This document shows, one piece after another, positions 8,800 through 18,571 of a stretch of DNA of 64,000 nt (the stretch's first letter is position 1; the number at the start of each line of letters is the position of its first letter). Source of the DNA: Prochlorococcus sp. AG-436-C14 (lineage in GTDB: Bacteria > Cyanobacteriota > Cyanobacteriia > PCC-6307 > Cyanobiaceae); NCBI GenBank assembly GCA_003209755.1, contig QCPD01000007.1:25581-89580 (forward strand), in the 5' to 3' direction. Under the pieces are notes generated by a model. The model saw only the letters and a list, made by a program, of their open reading frames with translations. It was not told where the DNA came from and did not search any database. The position numbers were made by a program, and so were the translations under genes.

Positions 8800-10260
8800 A
8801 TGAAAAAGAAAAAGTTAAATCTTACTAAGGAGAAAATTTCTTTCGGAACAGATGGATGGAGAGGAATATTAGGAGTTGATTTCACATTGGAAAGATTACT
8901 AAAAGTAGCTGCTGCTGCAGCCCAAGAGCTTGCGTATGTTAAGGAGAAAAAAAATAATAAAATAATTATTGGTTTTGACTGCCGTTTCCTTGCAGAGGAG
9001 ATGGCTGAGGCAGTTGCATCTGCAGTTAGAGGAGTAGGTTTAGTACCTTTGCTGGCATCTTCCGCGCTGCCAACTCCTTCCTGTAGCTGGGGAATAGTTG
9101 AAGAAAGTGCACTTGGTGCACTGGTAATCACAGCAAGTCATAACCCTTGTGAATGGTTGGGTTTGAAAATTAAAGGCCCTTTTGGAGGCTCAGTTGATAG
9201 TTCTTTCACCGATGCCGTTCAAAAAAGATTAGATGCTGGAGGACTATCAATTCCAATTGAAGATGTAACAGAGAGAGTTGATTTTAGGAAACAACATCTT
9301 ATAGGGATTAGAGAGAAATTTGACATACCTTTAATTTCTAATGGCTTGAGGAAATTAGGTTTGAAAATATTTGTCGATCCAATGCATGGATCTGCTGCGG
9401 GCTGCATGTCTGAATTATTTGGCTCTAATAGTAATGAGCTTATTTATGAAATTAGAACTAAAAGAGACCCATGTTTTGGAGGGAACCCTCCAGAACCTAT
9501 GAAGGCTTATCTATCTCAATTAATAGAAGAAGTTCAGGATTCATGCAAAGCAGGTCAGTTATCTATGGGCTTGGTTTTTGATGGAGATGGAGACCGAATT
9601 GCGGCAATTGATGAAAAAGGTAGATTTTGCAATACACAGTTGTTAATGCCTGTCCTTATAGATCATTTAGCAAGAGTGAGAGATATGGCAGGTTGCGTTG
9701 TTAAAACTGTAAGTGGTTCTGACTTGATGCGATTGGTTGCGGAGGATTTGGGGAGAGAAGTGCTCGAAAAGCCAGTTGGCTTTAAATATATTGCTGAAGA
9801 AATGCTTTCAAATGAAGTGCTCATAGGAGGAGAGGAGTCAGGGGGAGTTGGATTTGGACATCACTTGCCAGAACGTGATGCTTTGTTTACCGCTTTACTT
9901 TTGCTGGAGTCAATAGTTGCTGATAGTAAATGTTTAGGTGAGAGAATAGATTCTCTTCATGGTCGTTTTGGTAAGAGTTATTTTGAACGTATTGATTTAA
10001 CTCTCAAAGACATGAAGATGAGAAGGGAATTGGAAAATTTTTTGAAACAGAAAACTCCATCTTCAATTGGTCATAAATCAGTTTTAGAAGTTATTTCAAC
10101 TGATGGAATAAAACTTATACTTGATAAGAGTCACTGGCTAATGTTCCGTTTCTCTGGAACAGAACCTCTGTTAAGAATTTATTGTGAAGCTCCCTCAAGT
10201 GCAGAAGTTTCTTCAACTTTGTATTATGCAAAGCAACTTATAGATAATAGTTTTGGGTAA
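8800..10260 (+). CDS. Phosphoglucomutase/phosphomannomutase family protein
   Basis: Alpha-D-phosphohexomutase that moves phosphate between C1 and C6 of hexose phosphates, supplying glycogen and cell-surface sugar pathways. All four family signatures are present in 486 residues: the N-terminal FGTDGWRGILG, the phosphoserine loop ITASHNPCEWLG, the metal-binding loop DGDGDRIAAI, the sugar-specificity loop GGEESGGVGFGHHLPERDA, and the phosphate-binding RFSGTEPLLRIY. Whether it prefers glucose, mannose or glucosamine phosphate is not decided by these motifs. Overlaps rdgB by 8 bases. Confidence 0.92.
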   Translation: MKKKKLNLTKEKISFGTDGWRGILGVDFTLERLLKVAAAAAQELAYVKEKKNNKIIIGFDCRFLAEEMAEAVASAVRGVGLVPLLASSALPTPSCSWGIVEESALGALVITASHNPCEWLGLKIKGPFGGSVDSSFTDAVQKRLDAGGLSIPIEDVTERVDFRKQHLIGIREKFDIPLISNGLRKLGLKIFVDPMHGSAAGCMSELFGSNSNELIYEIRTKRDPCFGGNPPEPMKAYLSQLIEEVQDSCKAGQLSMGLVFDGDGDRIAAIDEKGRFCNTQLLMPVLIDHLARVRDMAGCVVKTVSGSDLMRLVAEDLGREVLEKPVGFKYIAEEMLSNEVLIGGEESGGVGFGHHLPERDALFTALLLLESIVADSKCLGERIDSLHGRFGKSYFERIDLTLKDMKMRRELENFLKQKTPSSIGHKSVLEVISTDGIKLILDKSHWLMFRFSGTEPLLRIYCEAPSSAEVSSTLYYAKQLIDNSFG

Positions 10261-10831
10261 TCTCCCTCTAGTAATTGCTAGTGGCAATCAAGGTAAAATC
10301 AGAGAATTTAAAAAACTTTTGGAAGATTTTCCATTTGATTTATTGACTCAGCCTGTTGGATTTGAGATTGAAGAAACAGGTAATACATTTGTTGAAAATG
10401 CAAGAATCAAGGCCATTGCTGTTAGTCAAGACACGGGAAATATGGCTATTGCTGACGACTCTGGATTAAGTGTTGAGGCTCTTGGAGGAGCTCCGGGTAT
10501 TTATTCTTCAAGGTATGCAAGTTCAGATAAGGAGAGAATTCAAAAACTATTGGCCGAGTTAAAACCTTTCCCAAATAGAAAAGCTAAATTTGAATGTGCA
10601 TTATGTATTGCTATTGGAGAAAAAGTGTTGATAGAAGTTTCTGGCTTTTGCGAAGGTCTAATAACTTTTTCCCCGAAAGGGAAAAATGGCTTTGGTTATG
10701 ATCCAATTTTTGAAGTTTCTGGATTAGGTGAGACTTTTGCAGAAATGGACCATGAAAAAAAGAAGCACATTGGTCACAGGGGAAATGCATTTAAATTGCT
10801 CAAACCAGAATTGAAAAAACTATTTACTTAA
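10253..10831 (+). CDS. rdgB: XTP/dITP diphosphatase (RdgB/HAM1)
   Basis: House-cleaning pyrophosphatase that removes non-canonical purine triphosphates such as dITP and XTP from the nucleotide pool. The N terminus LVIASGNQGKIREFKKLL, the metal-binding IADDSGLSVEALGGAPGIYS and the C-terminal GNGFGYDPIF-like segment (here GKNGFGYDPIFEV), followed by HRGNAFKLL, are all diagnostic. The start is TTG at 10253, inside the end of the preceding mutase gene; no ATG fits. The length of 192 residues is normal. Confidence 0.95.
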   Translation: MGNLPLVIASGNQGKIREFKKLLEDFPFDLLTQPVGFEIEETGNTFVENARIKAIAVSQDTGNMAIADDSGLSVEALGGAPGIYSSRYASSDKERIQKLLAELKPFPNRKAKFECALCIAIGEKVLIEVSGFCEGLITFSPKGKNGFGYDPIFEVSGLGETFAEMDHEKKKHIGHRGNAFKLLKPELKKLFT

Positions 10832-10864
10832 ATATAAAATTAGTTTTGTTTTCTTAGTAAACTT

Positions 10865-12358
10865 TTAGTTTTCTACCCAGCTTCCGTGTAATCCATGGGG
10901 GATTGAAATAGGAACTTCAAGAATAGCTTTTTCAGCTAGATCTTTAGAATCAAGGATTATTAAATCAGTTCCAGATCTAATGCTATTCCAAACCAATACA
11001 ATAATCCATCCATTGTCTTCTTCCGATTTTGATTCTTGGGAAGGAATAAACATCGGCTCACTTACAAAACCTTTTGGTGCAGCACTCCAACAGATCTCTT
11101 TATTGTTAGAAAAATCGATTTTTTTTATAGATTGAAGTGGTCCATTCCCTTCTTTTTCTTCTGCAGTTGCCATCCAACTGAAGCGTGCCTTTAGTCCCTC
11201 GAAATGAGGGTTAACCATTGCAAATTCACAACATTGATTGCTTATTATTGAACAGGTAAATGTATTTTTTATTGGATTGATTTCACTTCTTTTTAAAATA
11301 CCTGGTGGTAAAAGATCAAAATCGATTTCTCTGAAGTTATCCTCGGGTCCGATACTTGGAAAATCATCATAAAAAATACTTTCAATATTGATTCTCTCCC
11401 CATCTTCCCAAGCATTTAGATGATGGAAAACAAAACCTTTTGGAGCATCAACTAATTTTGGAGGTTGACCAGCAAATTTTCCACAATCCCTTGGAATTAA
11501 TAAGAATTTTGGAGTCCCATCAGATTTGGAAGCTAAACATTGTGCAGCTCCTTTTTGTCCAAGAAGGAATGGGAGAGGATTAAAACTTATTGCATTTTGC
11601 AGAAATATTGCCCAGTTTGGTGTGATGGCAAAATCATGCAAAAAAGCAAATCCATTAAAAGAATCTTTTCTATCGCTTAAAAGAGAACCCATCTTTTCTT
11701 CTTCTGTAGAGAATTCCATCAATCTAATTGTGCTTTTAGGACCAGTAGAGACTCCAAAAGTAACCATTCTTTGACCTTTGTGGTGGCCAGGGTCGAATCG
11801 AGGATGAGCACTAAATGCTTCTCCTTTTTTCAAAACTCCTTTTAAATCAGATAGACCATTGGTTTCTAGGGTGTGTGGATTGAGTGAATATGGACTAGAT
11901 GCTTCCCAAAGAGCTAAAAGATCATTCCCAAGTTTTATTACGTGAGTATTGGCAATATTTTTTAGCCTTACATCAAAAGCATTAGATAAGACACCGCCTT
12001 CTTTTTGAGTTCCAAATACACCTCTATATAGAAATTTCTGGGATTTTTCTTCTTCTATCCATTCCTTAGTACGAACAAAACGATTAGTCAGGTTTATTTT
12101 TCCGTTTTCAAATTTAAAAGCAGCAATCATACCATCTCCATCAAATGGATGGTGGACCCATCTTCCGCCTCTTTCTAGCCTCCCTGGACCGTTTCGATAA
12201 AAGGTACCAGAAATTTGTTTAGGAATAGAGCCTTTTACAAGTTTTAGTTCAGCATGATCTAGTTCTTTTTCAACATTGCAATATGCACTTGACCAATCCT
12301 CTTTGCTGAAGATTGTTTGCTGTGGGGATGTTTCTTTTTTTAAATAACTAACGGCCAT
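10865..12358 (-). CDS. Carotenoid cleavage oxygenase (RPE65 family)
   Basis: Non-heme iron dioxygenase that cleaves carotenoids or apocarotenoids. The family's four iron-binding histidines can be placed in AHPRFDPGHHKG, FLHDFAITPNWAIF, FVFHHLNAWEDG and the C-terminal PHGLHGSW. The early motif FYRNGPGRLERGGR and the HPFDGDGMIAAF patch are typical. The length is 497 residues. The cleavage position and substrate cannot be predicted from motifs; retinal- or apocarotenal-forming activity is known from related cyanobacterial enzymes. Convergent with rdgB. Confidence 0.92.
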   Translation of the reverse strand: MAVSYLKKETSPQQTIFSKEDWSSAYCNVEKELDHAELKLVKGSIPKQISGTFYRNGPGRLERGGRWVHHPFDGDGMIAAFKFENGKINLTNRFVRTKEWIEEEKSQKFLYRGVFGTQKEGGVLSNAFDVRLKNIANTHVIKLGNDLLALWEASSPYSLNPHTLETNGLSDLKGVLKKGEAFSAHPRFDPGHHKGQRMVTFGVSTGPKSTIRLMEFSTEEEKMGSLLSDRKDSFNGFAFLHDFAITPNWAIFLQNAISFNPLPFLLGQKGAAQCLASKSDGTPKFLLIPRDCGKFAGQPPKLVDAPKGFVFHHLNAWEDGERINIESIFYDDFPSIGPEDNFREIDFDLLPPGILKRSEINPIKNTFTCSIISNQCCEFAMVNPHFEGLKARFSWMATAEEKEGNGPLQSIKKIDFSNNKEICWSAAPKGFVSEPMFIPSQESKSEEDNGWIIVLVWNSIRSGTDLIILDSKDLAEKAILEVPISIPHGLHGSWVEN

Positions 12359-12447
12359 TATTTTTCTTGGATTGGAACTTGATTTTCGCTCAAACTTCTA
12401 ATTTTTGCGAGCTCAAACTCAAAAATATTTATTTGAATATGGATCTT

Positions 12448-13059
12448 TTAACTACCAGCTTGTTCAAGAACTCCTTTACTGCTAGGAATTTGACTTGATC
12501 TTCTTGGATCAATTTCAGTAGCCATTCGAATAGCTCTTGCAAAAGATTTGAAAGTAGCCTCAATTATATGGTGAGTGTTATTTCCCGCTAGTTGTCTTAT
12601 GTGGAGAGTTAAACCACCATTGCTGACAACAGCACCAAAGAATTCTTTAACCAACTCAGTATCGTAAGTTCCCACTTTTTGAGAAGGAATATCTAAATTA
12701 AAACTTAAATGTGGTCTACCGGAGCAATCAACCACAACTTGAATAAGAGCTTCATCAAGCGGAGCTAAAAAATGACCAAAGCGTTTTATTCCAACTCGAT
12801 CTCCTAATGCCTTTGATAAAGCTTGTCCAATTGCAATCCCAACATCTTCATTAGTGTGATGATCATCTATGTGAGTATCTCCATTTGCTCTTACCTCAAT
12901 ATCAAATAATCCATGACTAGATAATTGTTGGATCATATGGTCTAGAAAACCTATACCTGTATTTGCTTTGCATTTGCCAGAACCATCAAGATCAATTTGG
13001 ACAAAAACGTCCGTTTCCTTAGTTATCCGGCTAATCTCTGCTTCTCTAGTTTTCTTCAT
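12448..13059 (-). CDS. hisB: Imidazoleglycerol-phosphate dehydratase
   Basis: Sixth step of histidine synthesis, a manganese-dependent dehydration of imidazole-glycerol phosphate. The protein has 203 residues and is the monofunctional form without a phosphatase domain. Signatures seen are [17 protein letters not shown], the metal-binding [17 protein letters not shown], and the second repeat ending in [18 protein letters not shown]. It lies 30 bases downstream of fabI on the same strand, so the two may be cotranscribed. Confidence 0.96.
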   Translation of the reverse strand: MKKTREAEISRITKETDVFVQIDLDGSGKCKANTGIGFLDHMIQQLSSHGLFDIEVRANGDTHIDDHHTNEDVGIAIGQALSKALGDRVGIKRFGHFLAPLDEALIQVVVDCSGRPHLSFNLDIPSQKVGTYDTELVKEFFGAVVSNGGLTLHIRQLAGNNTHHIIEATFKSFARAIRMATEIDPRRSSQIPSSKGVLEQAGS

Positions 13060-13089
13060 ATTTAATTGGCAATTTGAGTTGGCTTAAAA

Positions 13090-13872
13090 TTACATTCCAT
13101 TTATGCAATAACCTGCATCAACATAAACAGTTTGTCCTGATATACCACTCGAAAGATCGCTAAGCAAGAAAGCCGCGGTATTACCCACCTCGATTTGAGT
13201 AACGGTTCTCCTGAGTGGAGCTTTTTCCTCAACGTTATGAATCATGTCCAGAATTCCTCCAATAGCTGAACTGGCGAGAGTTCTTATTGGCCCAGCACTG
13301 ATGGCATTAACTCGAACCTGATTTTCAGGACCAAGTTCCTCCGAAAGATATCTAACTGATGCCTCTAAAGCTGCTTTAGCAACTCCCATTACGTTGTAAT
13401 TAGGAATTGCTCTTTCTGCTCCTAAATAAGTCAAGGTGACTACGCCTGAACCTTTGCTGAAAAGAGGTTTTGCATATTTGCATAGTGGGGCGAGTGAGTA
13501 AGCGCTAATTTCTAGGGCTCTTGAGAATCCCTCTGAAGAAGTTGCACTATAATTACCAACTAATTCTTCTTTCCCTGCAAAGGCTAAACAGTGAACTAAT
13601 CCGTCAAGCTGTCCCCATTGATTTTTAATGGCTTCAAAAACTTCTTCAATCTGAGAAGAGTTTTGAACATTAAGTGGTAAGAACAAGCTTGGATTTAAAG
13701 GTGAAGTAAGTTCTTTTACTTTTGCTTCAAATCTACCTTTTTCATCGGGCAAGTATGTAATTCCTAATTCAGCTCCAGCTGCTTTTAACTGTTGTGCAAT
13801 GCCCCAGGCAATTGATCTGTTGTTTGCTATTCCTGTAACAAGGATTTTTTTGCCACTAAGATCGAGAAGCAT
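13090..13872 (-). CDS. fabI: Enoyl-[acyl-carrier-protein] reductase (NADH)
   Basis: Carries out the final reduction of each fatty-acid elongation cycle. This is a divergent short-chain dehydrogenase of 260 residues with the FabI-type nucleotide loop GIANNRSIAWGIAQQLKAAG, the active-site tyrosine/lysine in YNVMGVAKAALEASVRYL, and the ending GQTVYVDAGYCINGM. The SISAGP-like segment NAISAGPIRTLA follows the catalytic lysine as in other FabI enzymes. Divergent from the thioredoxin-fold gene. Confidence 0.96.
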   Translation of the reverse strand: MLLDLSGKKILVTGIANNRSIAWGIAQQLKAAGAELGITYLPDEKGRFEAKVKELTSPLNPSLFLPLNVQNSSQIEEVFEAIKNQWGQLDGLVHCLAFAGKEELVGNYSATSSEGFSRALEISAYSLAPLCKYAKPLFSKGSGVVTLTYLGAERAIPNYNVMGVAKAALEASVRYLSEELGPENQVRVNAISAGPIRTLASSAIGGILDMIHNVEEKAPLRRTVTQIEVGNTAAFLLSDLSSGISGQTVYVDAGYCINGM

Positions 13873-13991
13873 CTTTCGGATTCATTTGGTTAGTATTACT
13901 AATTGTCCCTTATTTAGGGCTATAACTCATAGTTAAATGAATATATAGTTAAAAGTTGTGTAATCCATTAAACCTAAAAACTATAAGAATC

Positions 13992-14612
13992 ATGGTTCGA
14001 ACAGCCTCAACAATGCTTCCATTAGGAACTCCTTTACCTGATTTTGAGTTAGGTGTGGTTTCAGGCGTGAAACTTGCTCCGGATGATTCTTTAAAAGGCC
14101 TTAGTCAAATTAGAAGTTTTGATTTAACAAAAAGACCATTGTTTTTGATGGTTATATGCGCCCATTGTCCATTTGTTAAACACGTAGAAAGTGGAATCAC
14201 AACTTTGTTCAATTCTTTTGGTGATGTTGTTCAATTTTTGGCTATTTCTAGCAATAGCGTCATCACACATCCGCAAGACTCGCCAGAATTCTTAGCCTCT
14301 CAAGCTAATAAGCTGGGATGGAAGTTTCCATATTTATTTGATTCTGATCAAAAATTAGCAAAAGCGCTTAAAGCGGCATGCACGCCCGATTTTTATGTTT
14401 TTTGGCCTTCTTCAGATGGAGAATCAAAATTGAGATACAGGGGACAAATGGATGGAAGTCGTCCTGGTAATGAAATACCTGTTTCTGGGGATGATATTCG
14501 TTTAGCACTCAGATCATTATTAAGGGGAGAAGATATTTCAGCTAATCAAAAACCTTCTATTGGTTGCAACATTAAATGGCATCCTGGTATGGAGCCTGAG
14601 TGGTTTGGATGA
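13992..14612 (+). CDS. Thioredoxin-fold peroxiredoxin-like protein (AhpC/TSA family)
   Basis: Predicted thiol-dependent redox protein. A thioredoxin fold is suggested by PLFLMVICAHCPFVKHVE, with a CxxC-like pair (C-A-H-C), followed by a strand and QLAKALKAACTPDFYVF, where the TPDF element corresponds to the conserved cis-proline. The C terminus has a DGSRPGN loop found in similar cyanobacterial proteins. The frame begins at a TTG (13956), but ATG 13992 matches the usual N terminus and gives 206 residues. Whether it reduces peroxides is inferred only from the family. Confidence 0.8.
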   Translation: MVRTASTMLPLGTPLPDFELGVVSGVKLAPDDSLKGLSQIRSFDLTKRPLFLMVICAHCPFVKHVESGITTLFNSFGDVVQFLAISSNSVITHPQDSPEFLASQANKLGWKFPYLFDSDQKLAKALKAACTPDFYVFWPSSDGESKLRYRGQMDGSRPGNEIPVSGDDIRLALRSLLRGEDISANQKPSIGCNIKWHPGMEPEWFG

Positions 14613-14664
14613 ATTAATGAGTGTATTTTTGATTTTTCATCGTTACAACTTAATTTAAATAGTT

Positions 14665-15834
14665 ATGCAAATACCTCCTTTTAGCCTTGAAGCTCAAATT
14701 TCTGAAATAGGAGAAGAGATTGAAGAAGCTTTAATTAAAGTTTTTAGAAGCGGAAAATATATTGGTGGAGAGGAAGTAGCTTCATTTGAAAAAGCTTTTG
14801 CATTAGCCATAGAAACTTCTTACTCAGTTAGTTGCAATAGTGGAACAGATGCATTAATTCTTGCCTTAAGATCGCTAAATATTGGTCAGGGTGATGAGGT
14901 GATCACCTCATCATTTAGTTTTTTTGCTACCGCAGAAGCAATTACCAGTGTTGGAGCTAGGCCGGTTTTTGTAGATATTGATCCTGAAAATTATCTTATG
15001 GATCTGGGTTTAATAGAAAAAGCAATAACTTCTAGAACAAAAGCTATTTTGCCTGTGCATTTGTTTGGTCATCCACTAGATATGGATAAAATAATGGAAA
15101 TTGCTGAAGTAAATAATCTAAAGGTTATAGAAGATTGTGCTCAAGCAGCTGGTGCACATTGGCGAGATAAACCAGTAGGAAGTTATGGGAATGTAGGTTG
15201 TTTTAGTTTTTTTCCTACTAAAAACTTAGGTGCAGCCGGAGATGGAGGAGCTATAACCACCAATGATTTTGATCTGGCAAAAATAATTAGGGAACTAGCT
15301 ATTCATGGAATGCCAAAGAGATATTTCCATACAAATATTGGATATAATAGTAGGCTTGATTCATTACAAGCTGCAATCTTAAATATTAAATTAAATCGAT
15401 TAAACAAATGGATAGTTAAAAGAAAGGAAATAGCAATTAATTATATAAATAAGCTATCAATGATAGAAGGAATTAAATTGCCATCTAATACTTTGATCAA
15501 CAATTCTGGTCATTCTTGGAATCAATTTGTAATAAGAATAACGGACAATTCTTTTGTTGATAATATAAAATCTAATTCAAAAAATGTTTTTGATAATTCA
15601 AATAGAGATCTATTTAAAACTGAACTTCATAGACTTGGAGTTAATACAATTATTTATTATCCAATACCTATACACCTTCAACCAGCATATAAAGAGTTAG
15701 GGTATAAAGAAGGTTCTCTTCCTGTTACTGAAAAAGTATGTAGTCAGGTAATTAGTTTACCCATTTTCCCCGAATTGAAATCTATTCAGCAATCATATGT
15801 GATTGATAAAATAAAGGAAATGTTTAGAAAATAA
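14665..15834 (+). CDS. DegT/DnrJ/EryC1/StrS-family aminotransferase
   Basis: PLP-dependent aminotransferase that typically acts on keto-sugar nucleotides for surface polysaccharide. It has 389 residues. Visible are the cofactor-binding NSGTDALILALRSLNIGQGDEVI, split here as its two conserved halves, the EDCAQAAGAHW motif, and the internal aldimine lysine in FSFFPTKNLGAAGDGGAI. The C-terminal third is lower in complexity and asparagine rich but ends in the family pattern YYPIPIHLQPAY. No other sugar-nucleotide gene is adjacent; the nearest are at 42-44 kb. Confidence 0.9.
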   Translation: MQIPPFSLEAQISEIGEEIEEALIKVFRSGKYIGGEEVASFEKAFALAIETSYSVSCNSGTDALILALRSLNIGQGDEVITSSFSFFATAEAITSVGARPVFVDIDPENYLMDLGLIEKAITSRTKAILPVHLFGHPLDMDKIMEIAEVNNLKVIEDCAQAAGAHWRDKPVGSYGNVGCFSFFPTKNLGAAGDGGAITTNDFDLAKIIRELAIHGMPKRYFHTNIGYNSRLDSLQAAILNIKLNRLNKWIVKRKEIAINYINKLSMIEGIKLPSNTLINNSGHSWNQFVIRITDNSFVDNIKSNSKNVFDNSNRDLFKTELHRLGVNTIIYYPIPIHLQPAYKELGYKEGSLPVTEKVCSQVISLPIFPELKSIQQSYVIDKIKEMFRK

Positions 15835-15835
15835 T

Positions 15836-17317
15836 TTAATTAATACTTGAATATAATTCTTTGAAGATTGATGTTTGATTTTTGTGGTTTATAATAGGGC
15901 TTGGATAGCCTTTTCTCTCCGCAGAAATTATTTCCCCGGAAAGTAAGTTAGGCGTCGAGACATGTGCCAACTCTGGGATCCATTTTCGGATGTAATCGCA
16001 ATTTTCGTCGAATTTAGCAGCTTGTCTAGAAGGATTAAATATTCTCATAGGTTTTGGATCCATTCCACTGCTAGCACTCCATTGCCAACCTCCATTATTT
16101 GATGCTAAGTCACCATCAACTAAGCTTTTCATGAAGAAAAGTTCACCCCATTTCCAATTAATTAAAAGGTCTTTTACTAAAAAAGAGGCAACAATCATTC
16201 TGCATCGATTATGCATCCATCCAGAATTCTTAAGCTGTCTCATTGCAGCATCAATTATTGGGATACCTGTTAATCCGTTCTCCCAAGCTTTAAACCAATC
16301 AGGTTTATTTTGCCATGGAAACTTTAACCATTTTTCTCTATATGGACCATTCTCTAATTCTGGAAAATTAATGAGAGCATTTTGATAAAACTCTCTCCAA
16401 GCAAGTTCCTTTATCCATGTATCAATAGAATTTAATTGGTATTCATTATTTGCCATGTTTTTCGATACTTGAGCCCCATTCCATACCGCTCTACAACTTA
16501 TTGTACCTAAACTTAACGCAGCACTTAGATTAGAAGTTGATTCTAAAGATGGAACATCTCTTGCTTGGTTATATGAATTTATACTTCCTGAATTTATGAA
16601 AAAGTTTAATTGATTTATTGATTCTGATTCTCCTGGTTTGCAAGGACAGAGGTTAGTATTATTAAATCTATTTGAAGTAAGTAAATCATAAACAGATTTG
16701 CTTTCCCTAGAAATACAATAGTTTAATTCAGAGCCTTTAATTGATGATAACTCTCTCTCATTAAGACCTCTAATCTTTTTAGATGTTCTTGATATTTTTA
16801 TTGAATTATTCATTGATATGTTGCTCTTAGTAATTATATCAATCCATTTACGATAAAAAGGTCCATATACTTTGTAAGGTTTATCATCGTTTGTCTTGAT
16901 GTCATTTGGCTTGACAATTAATTGATCTAAAAATGTATATATTTTAATTTTCTCTTTTGAAAGATGTTCTTTAATTAGTCTGTCTCTATTGATCTCATAA
17001 GGTTCAATATTATCGTTCCAGTAAATACATTCAGCTTTAATTAAGTCCGCTAATTTAGAAATTAATTTTATAGGATCTCCATTCAATATTAATAATCGAC
17101 TTCCTCTTCTCACCCAATTCTTTTGAAGTTCTAAAAGACTTTTAGCTAAAAACCAATTTTTCGCCTCAGACGTTGTTCTATTGAGATTTAAAAGATTGGG
17201 ATCTAAAACATATACTCCAATAAGATTTTTTGAATTTTTAGATGCTTCAAATAAACCTATATTATCTTCAATTCTTAAATCTCTTCTATGCCAAAATATT
17301 GAGCGAAACTTTTTCAT
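15836..17317 (-). CDS. phrB: Deoxyribodipyrimidine photolyase (class I CPD)
   Basis: Light-driven FAD enzyme that splits cyclobutane pyrimidine dimers. The 493-residue protein has an N-terminal antenna-binding domain starting FWHRRDLRIEDNIGLF and a C-terminal FAD domain. The latter contains WIKELAWREFYQNAL, NSGWMHNRCRMIVASFLVKDLL (quoted as conserved halves) and SNNGGWQWSASSGMDPKPMR, all typical of class I photolyases. The sequence between 180 and 260 is serine/asparagine rich and variable. It ends one base from the convergent aminotransferase gene and overlaps the upstream Nudix gene by 4 bases. Confidence 0.95.
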   Translation of the reverse strand: MKKFRSIFWHRRDLRIEDNIGLFEASKNSKNLIGVYVLDPNLLNLNRTTSEAKNWFLAKSLLELQKNWVRRGSRLLILNGDPIKLISKLADLIKAECIYWNDNIEPYEINRDRLIKEHLSKEKIKIYTFLDQLIVKPNDIKTNDDKPYKVYGPFYRKWIDIITKSNISMNNSIKISRTSKKIRGLNERELSSIKGSELNYCISRESKSVYDLLTSNRFNNTNLCPCKPGESESINQLNFFINSGSINSYNQARDVPSLESTSNLSAALSLGTISCRAVWNGAQVSKNMANNEYQLNSIDTWIKELAWREFYQNALINFPELENGPYREKWLKFPWQNKPDWFKAWENGLTGIPIIDAAMRQLKNSGWMHNRCRMIVASFLVKDLLINWKWGELFFMKSLVDGDLASNNGGWQWSASSGMDPKPMRIFNPSRQAAKFDENCDYIRKWIPELAHVSTPNLLSGEIISAERKGYPSPIINHKNQTSIFKELYSSIN

Positions 17318-17892
17318 TTTTTATTCAAGATTTGACATGCTCTAAACCATGCGGTAATAGTTTTCCCATCAAGTGATTCTTCTCCACTTGCAATAATTTC
17401 ATTTAACCTTTCGGGGGCAATTTTTAATACTTCAATATCTTCATCTGCATCGCCTTCAGGCTTTTGATCAAGCTTCGTTAAATCTCTTGCAAGGAAAAGA
17501 TGAATTGTTTCGTCTGAATATCCTGGACAAGGAAGCATTTCTCCAAGATTGTCCCATCTTTTTGCAGAGTAACCACTTTCCTCTTGAACTTCTCTTTTAA
17601 TAGATTCAAGTGGGCTTTCTCCTGCTTCTAAAGTCCCAGCTGGAAACTCAAGGATTCTTCTCGAGCAAGCAAATCTGTATTGACGAAGAATAATGACTTC
17701 TCCAGAATATGTTATTGGTACTGCCAATGAAGCTCCTGGGTGGCGAATTATCCCAAATTCACCCTCCATCGAATTAGGTAACAGAAATTTATTAATTTCA
17801 AAACGAATTTTTTTTGCATCAAGACAAGCTTTTGTCTCAATAATTTTTGAGGGTTCTGGTCCTGGAATAGACATGAATTTTTTGTTATTCAT
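17314..17892 (-). CDS. Nudix hydrolase, ADP-ribose pyrophosphatase-like
   Basis: Cleaves nucleoside diphosphate compounds, most likely ADP-ribose. The Nudix box is complete: GTLEAGESPLESIKREVQEE, continuing SGY. Upstream the motif VIILRQYRFACSRRILEFPAG is characteristic of the ADP-ribose pyrophosphatase subgroup. The length of 192 residues is normal. Its 3' end overlaps the photolyase start by 4 bases (ATGA type), implying coupled translation in an operon of folK, Nudix and photolyase. Confidence 0.9.
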   Translation of the reverse strand: MNNKKFMSIPGPEPSKIIETKACLDAKKIRFEINKFLLPNSMEGEFGIIRHPGASLAVPITYSGEVIILRQYRFACSRRILEFPAGTLEAGESPLESIKREVQEESGYSAKRWDNLGEMLPCPGYSDETIHLFLARDLTKLDQKPEGDADEDIEVLKIAPERLNEIIASGEESLDGKTITAWFRACQILNKK

Positions 17893-17942
17893 ATAGGATG
17901 ATTGATTTTTTTAGAAAAGGTTGGTGATTTTTGTTATGAGTT

Positions 17943-18524
17943 TTATTCAGGCCAAATATTTTTATAAGTGATTCTTTTCGTTTTACCTTGAGCCTTTGAC
18001 AAAACTTCTGCAAGGGGAATTAAAACAAAGTTCCTCTGACTTAATCTTGGATGAGGCAAAATCAGCGTATTTGTATTTATCTGTAGTTCTCCCCAAGCAA
18101 TGAAGTCAATATCTAAAGATCTTGGCTCCCACAAAATTTCTGTATTTCCTCTTTCCCTGCCTGCGATTTTTTCTAATTCTAGAAATTTTTTCATTAAACA
18201 GATTGCTGCTTTTTCATTTGGGGTTACTGATGCAAAAGACTCTCCCTCTACAACAAGTACGGTATTGATAAATTTTGGTTGATCAATTGGCCCCCCTAAA
18301 GGTTCTGTCTCAAAAAGAGGCGCCCATTTAAAAGATAAAGACTTATCAATATTTTGAGAGTCGATTTTTGGACGATTTAAAGCATCATTCCACTTAATTA
18401 TGCTTTCTTCTATTTGCGGCCTCATGGCAGCGATTGTTGTTATGGGATCTCCAAGAATGCCAGGGATATTTGCGCCTATTGAGATTACGAGTTCCAATTC
18501 TGTTTTTTGTTTTGCATAAGTCAT
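17943..18524 (-). CDS. folK: 2-amino-4-hydroxy-6-hydroxymethyldihydropteridine pyrophosphokinase
   Basis: Activates the pterin precursor with ATP in folate synthesis. The 193-residue protein shows GANIPGILGDP near the N terminus (the family GSNLG site), FINTVLVVEG, the ATP/Mg motif WEPRSLDIDFIAWG and the closing LPHPRLSQRNFVLIPLAEV. Divergent from chlD; the two starts are about 48 bases apart, so promoters must be very compact. It heads the run folK, Nudix gene, phrB. Confidence 0.94.
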   Translation of the reverse strand: MTYAKQKTELELVISIGANIPGILGDPITTIAAMRPQIEESIIKWNDALNRPKIDSQNIDKSLSFKWAPLFETEPLGGPIDQPKFINTVLVVEGESFASVTPNEKAAICLMKKFLELEKIAGRERGNTEILWEPRSLDIDFIAWGELQINTNTLILPHPRLSQRNFVLIPLAEVLSKAQGKTKRITYKNIWPE

Positions 18525-18571
18525 GCGAATATTAAAAGACTTTTAAAAATTTGCTTGATTTATCCAACCTT

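Noticed and set aside
8772..9131. 119-residue minus-strand ORF
   Set aside because: Antisense shadow of the phosphohexomutase gene, whose family motifs are all on the plus strand.
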